Made by a program: the position numbers and the translations under genes. From Whalleya microplaca (taxonomy: Eukaryota; Ascomycota; Sordariomycetes; Xylariales; Xylariaceae), in NCBI GenBank assembly GCA_022497155.1, contig MU385766.1, positions 124,001-188,000 on the forward strand: a DNA stretch of 64,000 bases. Reading direction: 5' to 3'. A model generated the notes under the pieces. That model saw only the letters and a program-made list of their open reading frames with translations. It made no database searches and was not told the origin of the DNA. Each line of letters opens with the position of its first letter. The first letter of the stretch is position 1. Positions 55,902-64,000 of the stretch are shown in pieces.

Positions 55902-56993
55902 TCAGTCTCTCCATTTTACGTAAACTTCGTCTGTTCTAAACCTCTGCGTACATGTGCTGTCCTCCAATGGCGTCTGAAATCCGGTCTCATATGCAAGTAG
56001 GCCTGCATGAGCAATCATGATGCCGTTGTCAATACAGAAGCGCTCGTCAGTCGCATACACACTCCCTCCTCTCTCCTTGGCCATTAGCCCCATCATCTCC
56101 TGCAAGCGCTCGTTGCATCCCACGCCACCTACGATTAGCACCTGGTTGCTGCCAACGTGAGCCATAGCACGCTCGGTAATCTCGACCAACATGGCAAACA
56201 CGGTCTCCTGCAAGCTAAAGCACAGGTCCTCAGGGGTAAACCGATCTTCCTCCTTGACCTCCTCCCCCCTCGCAATCTTCTCCCGCTGCTCCCTCATCTG
56301 CGCGGCCAGCAGATCCGCGGCGCCCAGTATGCCACTAAAGCTGCAGTCCATGCCCTTGACCGCATACGGCAGATCCAACAACACGCGCCCGCCCTGGCGC
56401 GCCAGCACCTCGATGTTGTACCCGGGCGCCGGGTCGTTGCTGATCTCGAGCGTGCGCGCGAAGCGATCCAGGCAGTTGCCCACGGCGATGTCGAGCGTCT
56501 CGCCGAAGATGCGGTACCGCCGCTCCGCGTACGCGATCACCTGCGTGTTGCCGCCGGATACGTACAGGACGACGGGGTCCGACGCGCCGGTGATCTCGCG
56601 CCCCATCTCGATGTGGCCCACGCAGTGGTTCACGCCGACCAGCGGCAGGCCCCAGAGTAAGGATAGCGCGCGCGCCGCCACCGCCACCGACTGCAGCGGC
56701 GCGCCCATCCCCGGCCCCCGCGTGTAGCAGATGCAGCGCAGCTGCGTCGCGGGCGCGGTCACGCCGGCGGCCTTCAGGGCCTCTTTGGTCAGGCGCGCGA
56801 AGTGCGCCCGGTGGTGCTTGGCTGTGTCCTTGGGCAGGAAGCCCGTGCCTGGTGGTGAGACGAAGGTGTGCCGCAGGTTGGCGAGGATCGCGGATTTGCC
56901 GGTCACGGGGTCGTGCGATATGATTCCGATGCCGAGCTTGTTGGCGCTGCCCTCGCAGCCGAGGGCGAGGAGGGGCTCGCTTGGCTTCGACAT
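55902..56993 (-). CDS. KAE1: tRNA N6-threonylcarbamoyladenosine transferase Kae1 (KEOPS)
   Basis: Catalytic subunit of the KEOPS/EKC complex, which adds the threonylcarbamoyl group to A37 of tRNAs that read ANN codons; Kae1 is the cytosolic and nuclear form. Single exon, 363 aa. The ASKHA fold is clear from [14 protein letters not shown] at the N-terminus, [13 protein letters not shown], the metal-binding NHCVGHIEM (His123, His127), [31 protein letters not shown] and [14 protein letters not shown]. No mitochondrial targeting sequence is present, which argues for Kae1 rather than its mitochondrial paralogue Qri7. The length is typical. The coding strand is strongly GC-biased at third positions, producing long shadow frames on the plus strand. 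Confidence 0.97.
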   Translation of the reverse strand: MSKPSEPLLALGCEGSANKLGIGIISHDPVTGKSAILANLRHTFVSPPGTGFLPKDTAKHHRAHFARLTKEALKAAGVTAPATQLRCICYTRGPGMGAPLQSVAVAARALSLLWGLPLVGVNHCVGHIEMGREITGASDPVVLYVSGGNTQVIAYAERRYRIFGETLDIAVGNCLDRFARTLEISNDPAPGYNIEVLARQGGRVLLDLPYAVKGMDCSFSGILGAADLLAAQMREQREKIARGEEVKEEDRFTPEDLCFSLQETVFAMLVEITERAMAHVGSNQVLIVGGVGCNERLQEMMGLMAKERGGSVYATDERFCIDNGIMIAHAGLLAYETGFQTPLEDSTCTQRFRTDEVYVKWRD

Positions 56994-59051
56994 GTTCGGG
57001 GGTATATTTCGGGGGTCGACGGGTGGATGGGTGGCCGGCCGGGGTTATAGATGTCGGCTGCTGCCGCTGCTACTACTCTGTTGGGATGTGGTAGATGGCG
57101 GGGTAGATCCGGGATTTACACTCGAGGCCGCTACCCTTGGCTGCCAGCTTTTGGAAATTTCAACTCTGAAGCATAGAGTTATCCTACCACAAAGCCTAGA
57201 GATCGGTTGTGAGTGTTACTGGATGCTGTTGAGCACTGATATGAAGTTACGTCGTGGTGGTGGAACCCCGTGGAGCAGGCCAGTCCCCTGCATTGCATAT
57301 GTAATAGAGTGAATGAAGCAAATGTTTCTGCCCCTCTATGATGACGATTGTCGTTATCGATAAGTGAGCCGACTTACCCAATTCGTTAAAGTAGAGCCGC
57401 ACTATCTGTGCCTGCAAAAAGCGGGCCCTGTACATTGAACGTCTGCCGCCTTGGTGCTTGGGGGGCTTTCGAGTTGCGCTTGGGCTTTGCGCGGGCCCCA
57501 CACCCTGCGAACTCTCACATCGATTAGTCTCTACCACAAGGAGATGGGGAATATTAAATTCGCCGTCAACATCCTTCAACCTACTCACATCCACATACCC
57601 AAAACCGACGACGGTCGCTTTCCTCAGCTGTCGAATCTCTATCGTTTGTATCTCTTTGCTAGCTTTTCACATATACTGAGTGTTTTCTTCTCTTGTATCA
57701 CAGAGAGACTCAGGACCTCGTCATGGTCGGTATTCCGAGACAATGTCCGCTTTCTGACAGCTGCTGACTTGGCCCTCGTCCAGAGATAAAGTTTCTTCCA
57801 GCACCACTCGTCGTCTCCTCGAAATATCATACCTTTCCTGCTCGCCGAAGACTTCCATGATGATCTTCTCTCTATTCCTTTCCTCTATCTAGATTTATCC
57901 AGCCGAGCGGCAAGTCGATCCACTCTCGTGACCACCAGGCAATCCTTCGGCCTGCCGCCGGGAGACCACTCGGGCTGAGTCTATATAGCGCACTGGTATC
58001 GAGTGTGGCTAACCAGCTGGGACATACATACAGGCATATATCTGCTTGCCATAAGATTTGGGGCTCTATCTTTTTCGTCGACTCCCAACTTTTGGCTTGC
58101 TTACCCTGCCAGCCTGGAAGGATCGGATCAAGATGACGATGCTTCAGAGCTGAGACTCCTCCTCTGACGGATACACTATCATAACAACCACGCCCCCAAT
58201 ATCAGACCCTCGACTTCAAATCCCACCAGCTTGCAAGTCACTCTACTACTCTACTACTCTACTATATGGCGAGGGGATCTGGTGCGGCGTTCTGAAAGCT
58301 TGGTCCGCAGTGCTTACTCACGCTCCACTCAGCAACAACTATCATCAGGGTTTTTTAAAGTTGGATATTACTCCCGACAAGCTAAGCGCGATGGCCCTTG
58401 CGTCCTACCGCTTTTACATTTGTCTGTCAACACTATCATCCCATATGCGCAACAGCTTCTGGCAACATGGCCTCAGTTGCCCTATCTTAGGGCAATGCTT
58501 ACGTCCATTCCACGTTTTAAGTCACATCGGCGAACACCCATCCAACAGTCTATACGATCACGATCAACCAATCTCAAGCAGCCACTCGTCCATCGGACAA
58601 AAGGACACACGATAGATATATGGGCAACAGCGAGGCTCATAAAGTCTTATTTATTCGTTTTACCTCTATTGCTCGAACAGTCGAATCTTCGAATCGCAAG
58701 GCTTCCTCCAACTCCATGGCTATGCATATGGCATCGAACAATATATATCTTACACAACAAAGACAAACGCTACATCTCGAGTACCATTATCGCCAGGCCA
58801 TGTGTCGCAGCAGTTTATGTACAAGTCGACGCCACGCAATCGTCAACGCTGATGGCGCACGCGCCTTTGGACAGTGTGGTTTTGGTATCAACAAGAACTC
58901 GCTCGGGCATCTCGATGGCGAGGTAGACCCTTCAGTGAGTGGATATCGTGCCAGAAAACGCTACTCCCTTCAGAGTGCAATCAGGCTTTACAGTTGCTGG
59001 ACAGCTGGGTATATTCTACCCAGCTAATTAAAGCGGCGCAAAACGAGTCGC
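56994..59051. other. Intergenic between KAE1 start and EPL1 stop
   Basis: About 2 kb. An ACTCTACTACT simple repeat lies at 58240-58264. A 231-codon plus-strand frame at 58231-58926 overlaps other frames and has no family signature, so it is not called. A compact hairpin lies at 59003-59025. Confidence 0.5.
59003..59025 (-). terminator. Hairpin just downstream of EPL1 stop
   Basis: AGCTGGGTA at 59003-59011 pairs perfectly with TACCCAGCT at 59017-59025, leaving a 5-base loop. It lies 26 bases past the EPL1 stop codon on the minus strand, so it would be in the 3' untranslated region. A role in RNA stability or 3'-end formation is inferred. Confidence 0.45.
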
Positions 59052-60954
59052 TTATGATGAAGTTGAGGGCTGAGACGGCTGTGTTTGAGGCTGTGTGGGG
59101 GGTACCTGCGGCTGCTGTTGTTGCGGTTGAGGTTGCGGCTGAGGTTGCGTTTGCGGTTGGGGCTGCGGTTGCGGTTGCGGCAATGCCTGCCGATTTCCGC
59201 CACCAGCTTGAAGTGTTGCGACACCATCCATCCCCGGTCTCCTCAACAACATAGGAGGCGGCGGAATGGTTGACCGGAACTTCATTTGCCGGAGACTATT
59301 GGTGTCGATATGATACACCGGCTGCTCATCATTATCATCATCCTGGTCATATTTCCACCGGTCACTCTCTATAACATGAGGATCACGAGGGGGGCTCTTC
59401 AATCCATAGGGCCTGGCTGGCCGACGATCGATGAACAACCGGCCGAGCCGACCTATGCGACGACGGAATGAAGGCATTTCTTCACGGTCCGAATCATCTG
59501 GGTTGTTGCCCCGGAATACGAAAGGCGCAAGACTCTTCTCCTCCTGCGCTGGCGGTGCCTCATCTATTTCCATGGAATCAGATGCAGACGAAGCCGGCGG
59601 AGTCATCAAATACGTTGTCTTCGCTGGCCGGAAGCTTAACTCCTTCTCTTCTTGGACTGGAGGTAGAGGGTCAGTCGTGAGGTCGATATAGTTGTGGTTC
59701 CACCTCTTATGGTTCTGGACCTTAACTTCGACATCATGACGCAACTCGTTCTCCTTTTCAGCCAACTTATCAGAGAGGAGTGCGAGATCAACTGGCTCCA
59801 TGGAGCGACCATCAGGACGGACAGCCAGCCGAAGTTGGGCATGCGGCCCAGTACGCGGTAGCTGTTGAGCATCGGTCCTCGGACGCTTCTGTGGCTTGGT
59901 GTTAAACAAGTCATCATCATCCGCCTTGATATTGAGTCTGATCTTGGTCTCCTTCAGAGCGGCGCGCTGTTCAAAGACTAGTCTCTCATTCTTGAGAAGT
60001 TCTCTCTTCAGTATTTCCCGCTGGCACGAGAACACTACAAGCTGACGTGCATCTTCTAGTTCTCTACGCAATTTCTTGAGCTTATCGGCTACCTGCACAT
60101 CGCGCGCCCTCGTCTTTCTCGTCTGTCGAACCTCACGCCGCCGGAAGCAGACATAGGGGTCCATGTCATCATGCTCCTGATGCGTCTCAAACTTAAGCGA
60201 GGGATGCAACGATGTGTTACCACACTCCTGCCGCTGGCCTCTCCAGTATTCATACGCAGTCTTGCTATGAGCCTGGATGAGCTTGGGCGGGATCACACCG
60301 TTCATAGCCTGGACCATGACCTCGTACGATATCACCGTATTATCGACGGCGGCGTACGGGGCCTGTTCCGAAGCCGTGTCCTCGAACACCTCCATTATGC
60401 GCTCAAAGTCAAACTCAGAGAGCTGAGCATTCGCGGGCTTCTTGGCATTGTAAGACTTGAGAAACTCATCATCTTGCGTTGTCATATCATAGAGGCTACC
60501 GAGAGTCTCCTCGACAGTGTCGGAGAACTTGATATAATTGCGCGGCTCTATGTACGGGATGGGATACAAGTCGTCATAATTCGCCTCGCTTTTTTGCGGC
60601 GGCGGGACGGGGATCTCATTGTCCTTACTTGCTCCAACGCCCCTAAGAGCAGCTTGTAGATGGTACTCCTATTGGTAGGTGAGTTAGTAAACAGTAGTTG
60701 GTTGGTTGATATGAGACCTATGAGACCTGCGAACAGGGACACGTAAAAAGTCACGTGCAATTCACGTGACATGGCAGGAATAGGCAGGAAATTGCTGCAA
60801 AACTCACATTTTCTTCAGCCTGTTCAACGCCAGTAGCGATTTGAGATTCGGTTGTGAGAGACTCATATTCGCTAGGGTCGATTTGGTCTTCTCGGAGAAC
60901 AGGTAGAGGGGTCTTTGTGTTTAGCTTCTTGTATCGCACCTTCCGGGTCGTCAT
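59052..60954 (-). CDS. EPL1: Enhancer of polycomb-like protein Epl1 (NuA4)
   Basis: Core subunit of the NuA4 and piccolo-NuA4 histone H4/H2A acetyltransferase, which anchors Esa1 to the nucleosome. Two exons on the minus strand, 60808-60954 and 59052-60668, give 587 aa. The EPcA domain starts at the N-terminus with TTRKVRYKKLNTKTPLPVLRE and continues through IPYIEPRNYIKFSDTVEETL, YDMTTQDDEFL and FERIMEVFED. After residue 200, DMDPYVCFRRREVRQTRKTRARD and a long charged coiled-coil region match the rest of the family. The C-terminal tail after about residue 540 is almost pure Pro-Gln repeats. The ATG at 60954 is preferred over an upstream in-frame start at 61035 because the conserved sequence begins there. 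The gene diverges from calcineurin B. Confidence 0.96.
59095..59190 (-). repeat. Pro-Gln coding microsatellite of EPL1
   Basis: On the minus strand, alternating CCG/CCA and CAA/CAG codons encode PQPQPQ runs with a short Gln run. It is a likely length-variable site. Confidence 0.8.
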
Positions 60955-62619
60955 GGTGGGAAGCGGTGTAGAGAGGTGGGAGGGGGGAAAATGGCAGAAG
61001 TAGGCGGGAAAAACCCGAAAAAATTCGGGGAGCAATTAATTCAGGTCATGCGACAATGAAAAACCTATTTTTCTGATGGAATAATTGGCGTTTTGCTGGT
61101 TGTTTTGATGGGCAAAGCGTCGTTGGCTGATGAGGTGACGTTGAATTGTTTGGGGCGCAAATTTTCGCGTGGTCCGCAGCAGGGCAACGGGCCAGCAGTA
61201 GTAGTAGCAGCAGGCAGTTAGGTTAGGTAGGTAGGCAGGTAGTAACAGATTGAGGAGTGCAGAGCGAGCGTGCGCAGTGTGTCACGGAAGTCAAAGAACT
61301 GGAGTGCGCGCCCACCAATTTACACAAGGGTCCCCACCGTAAGTGCGCCCTTTGCGCCTGCTGATTGGCCCGCGGCGCGCAAAATGACAATCTTTGGGCA
61401 ACGGTTTGGGGAGGGGCCAGGGAAACACGCCACTGGAAATCGGAAAAGTTTAGCAGGTGCTAGTTACATGTAGTGACCCTCGGACGGACAATAGGTAGGT
61501 ACCTACCTGCGCTACAGTAGGGCAGTACATACAAAACATCCATCCTTATCAACCTCCCTTTTACCTAGCGCCCTTTTGGCTTCCCTTGAATCACTCGCTC
61601 TCTCTCTCTTTTTGCTCTTGCACGATAAGGACAATGAAAAATAGGGGGAGGGGAACTACCGATAAGGCAAATCGATTACGCGCTTACTTTGTACCTACTG
61701 CCTGTTCATTGAAATTTTTTATTCATCTGCCTACCGTTTATTACGACTCACGAGGCAATATTATTAATATATTTTTTTCGTATTACTGAAGGCATGCACT
61801 GTTTGTTCAGTGAGTAATAATGCGCGTGATCAAAATAGCACAATTGAATTCTTGATTTTTTTGTTCTTTTATTATGTCATCAATGTTTTGGCATGCTCTC
61901 TTCCTCAACTGTTCAATGTTGTCAGTGTCCGAGTGTTGTCATCATCAGTGCCCCTCTCTTTGCAGCCCCTACGGAATACGGGAGTACATACATGCAGTGG
62001 CCACAGTTCATTAGCCACACTGCCACTCTGCCACAATGTCATACCTAGGAGGTAAACTCTCACTCTAGGTACGTAGGTTGTAAGTATGTACATACTTTCA
62101 ATGCATACATGTACTATCTATACCACTTTTCATAAATTTCTTCAATCCCAAGGACTTGTATATCAAGTCTATGTTCTATAGATGATTAGGTAAATAATGA
62201 AATTGTGTTATTATCTCATACATACATTACGTAATTGTGATTTTACACTTGTTCATAGGAATAAACTGCACAGTTCATTGGTCTGAATAATACGCAATCC
62301 ACATGTGGCTGCTTCTGCTGTGGCTGTGTCCGGCCTTGCAGTAATTCGTGGAAAGGCAATGGTCGCCTTGCACCCCACCAGCCCACTTTCCACCCAACTC
62401 CCTCTTCAGCCTCACCACTAGAGAACCATCTCATAGGTATCATCATCAGGCGAACAGCATCTACAAGTTTATTCTTTCATACGAGCACGCCAAGGACTAC
62501 CAACGAGCGACAACGACTGACTGCCATACAAAAGACGAGAAAGAGCTCCCGAACTTGCAACTTGCAACCTAACCACCCACGTGCTTTCTGGCTCGCCTCC
62601 GCCGAGGAGCTTCAGCAAG
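60955..62619. promoter_or_regulatory. Divergent EPL1/CNB1 upstream region
   Basis: About 1.7 kb without a gene. A perfect 16-bp palindrome, AGGTAGGTACCTACCT, lies at 61493-61508, and GGTTAGGTAGGTAGGCAGGTAG at about 61217-61240. The middle (61640-62260) is AT-rich with several TACATACATG tracts. Both promoters should lie here; no specific element can be assigned. Confidence 0.45.
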
Positions 62620-63531
62620 ATGGGCAACACAACCAGCGCCATGCTGGACAACATTGTGCAGGGGTCGAACTGTACGGACATACTGAGTGCTCGAGAAAAC
62701 ATAGAAATGGTTCTAATTGTTTCTTGTAGTCGACCGGGAGGAAGTAGAAAGACTACGAAAGAGGTTCATGAAACTCGACAAGGTACAACGCGACGCATAC
62801 AATATCCCCTGCGTACTGCATATATTACTTCGAGATTCTGACAGCCTCTATTACTCGACTACAGGATAACTCGGGCACGATCGAACGAGATGAGTTCCTT
62901 AGCTTACCACAGATATCGTCCAACCCGCTGGCGACGAGGTACAGATTCTTCTAGCACAACACCTGCCGAGACCGATTTCCTTCCGATCCCACCACCCCTA
63001 AAACCATTTCTCAAGAGTCCATAAGCTTACATGCGTCTTCCCAATAGGATGATAGCAATTTTTGATGAAGACGGAGGCGGTGACGTAGACTTTCAGGAGT
63101 TCGTATCGGGTCTGAGCGCGTTCAGCAGCAAGGGCAACAAGGAGCAGAAGCTGCGGTTCGCGTTCAAGGTATACGACATCGACCGCGACGGTTACATCAG
63201 CAATGGCGAGCTGTTCATTGTGCTCAAGATGATGGTCGGCAGTAATTTGAAGGACCAGCAGCTGCAGCAGATCGTGGACAAGACCATTATGGAGGCCGAC
63301 CTCGACAAGGACGGCAAAATCAGTTTCGAGGAGTTCACAAAGATGGTCGAGAATACTGATGTTAGCATGAGCATGACTTTAGGTAAGTTTGTCCTTTATG
63401 TTTCCTGCTGTTGGGATCGGGTAGCAGATCTAGCCCTGGCTTGCTATCTAGTTGGAGGAAATGCCAGATCGCCCCAGTGAGCATTTATAAAATCCCCGAG
63501 GCTAACGGTATCGACTACAGATCAGTTCTAG
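62620..63531 (+). CDS. CNB1: Calcineurin regulatory subunit B
   Basis: Calcium-binding regulatory subunit of the phosphatase calcineurin. Five exons: 62620-62671, 62730-62782, 62865-62938, 63048-63382 and 63521-63531, giving 174 aa, the usual length for fungi. It starts MGNTTSAM, an N-myristoylation signal. Four EF-hand loops follow: [36 protein letters not shown] and [12 protein letters not shown], each with acidic residues at the calcium positions. The linker [21 protein letters not shown] is that of calcineurin B rather than calmodulin. The last exon adds only DQF and the stop. The frame would otherwise run on to 63480, giving an unlikely tail. The gene is divergent from EPL1. Confidence 0.96.
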
Positions 63532-63830
63532 ATACTTAGACACACGAAGCGGCAACCGTCGTAATAACGAGTTCATGAGGCTTGGAATATTATTCAGCAA
63601 AAGTACCTGTTCTATTCAAGAGATGAGATTTGAACTATGTGATGTACAAAGGCAGTGATAGAAATCTACTGCCAGACTTAAAACCAGAGAGCAGTTGTGG
63701 AACTTCAATGACGGAGGTGAGTATTAATATAAACTTCACATCTAAAAGTGAAAAGCAAACCTCTATAGACCACATGTGTCCCTACACACAGATTGTCCCT
63801 GGCATGAGTATTCGGCTCTCATGTCAGAGT
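63532..63830. other. Intergenic, downstream of CNB1
   Basis: 299 bases holding the CNB1 3' region. Nothing else is seen. Confidence 0.5.
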
Positions 63831-64000
63831 TTAGGATCTTCTTTCATCGGCCTTGTTGAATATATTTTCAAGCTTTTTATTCAGTTCGACGGAAACAGAA
63901 TTCGCAATCATCACAGAGCTTGGGTTTCGAACATTCTCTTCATTCACGTCACGATACTGTCGTATATTTACATTGATATGAACTTGAATAGACGACTTAT
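63831..64000 (-). CDS. Possible 3' end of a gene entering from the right edge
   Basis: On the minus strand one frame is open from the window edge to a TAA at 63831-63833, 55 sense codons. It reads with balanced, protein-like composition (for example RQYRDVNEENVRNPSSVMI and ELNKKLENIFNKADERRS) and looks helical and charged at its end. No family is recognised. The convergent orientation toward CNB1 is plausible. It could be chance, since it is short and in AT-rich sequence. Confidence 0.3.
   Translation of the reverse strand, partial: KSSIQVHINVNIRQYRDVNEENVRNPSSVMIANSVSVELNKKLENIFNKADERRS

Noticed and set aside
58231..58926. 231-codon plus-strand frame between KAE1 and EPL1
   Set aside because: It overlaps several other open frames, has no domain, signal or splice pattern, and the composition is irregular; probably chance in sequence poor in stops.
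1..64000. A secondary-metabolite cluster, CRISPR array or bacterial-type operon
   Set aside because: Genes are unrelated eukaryotic housekeeping and accessory genes with introns; no PKS/NRPS, spaced direct-repeat array or operon structure is present.

Overview
The window is nuclear DNA of a filamentous ascomycete (Pezizomycotina, most likely a Sordariomycete). The evidence is: genes interrupted by many short introns (about 50-130 nt, GTRNGT donors, CTAAC-type branch sites, YAG acceptors); protein families typical of these fungi (Urg1, an AA11-like LPMO, Bur1/PtkA, Epl1); and one AT-rich transposon island whose stop codons and residue changes look like repeat-induced point mutation (RIP). The species cannot be named from the sequence. 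Spliced models were built by hand; the exon lengths keep the reading frame in every model given.

Layout. 256-873 (-) ELF1; 1832-4340 (+) URG1 with 18 exons, sharing a GATA-rich divergent promoter with ELF1; 5457-5918 (+) small unknown protein; 6931-8058 (+) ribosomal protein eS1; 9390-10430 (+) Rab18-like GTPase; 10617-11971 (-) mitochondrial ABHD11/Imo32-type hydrolase; 14462-26245 (-) TRA1 (about 3,860 aa); 27188-28036 (+) gamma-glutamylcyclotransferase-like protein; 29236-32997 a complete but RIP-degraded PIF/Harbinger transposon with a 3-bp TCA target duplication, a transposase remnant (+) and a convergent unknown second frame (-); 35727-36896 (+) secreted LPMO; 37516-38847 (+) ESS2; 39280-40893 (+) SAD1/USP39; 41626-42995 (+) CFA-synthase-like methyltransferase; 44070-45959 (+) BUR1; 47313-47666 (+) small secreted Cys protein; 49049-50798 (+) seven-helix membrane protein; 51827-52600 (-) small membrane protein; 53880-55452 (+) SNF1 complex beta subunit; 55902-56993 (-) KAE1; 59052-60954 (-) EPL1; 62620-63531 (+) calcineurin B; 63831-64000 (-) a possible partial gene.

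Function. This is mostly a housekeeping region. Several genes act in transcription and chromatin (ELF1, BUR1, and TRA1 plus EPL1, which are both NuA4 subunits) or in splicing (ESS2 and SAD1 are neighbours). Signalling and trafficking are represented by SNF1-beta, calcineurin B and the Rab. There is no biosynthetic cluster, CRISPR array or convincing tRNA. The most unusual items are the microexons (4, 8, 9, 12 and 15 nt), an in-frame TAG followed by 19 more sense codons at the end of BUR1, two stop-free 54-nt introns, an SKLD instead of NKxD motif in the Rab, and the unrecognised second coding frame in the Harbinger element.
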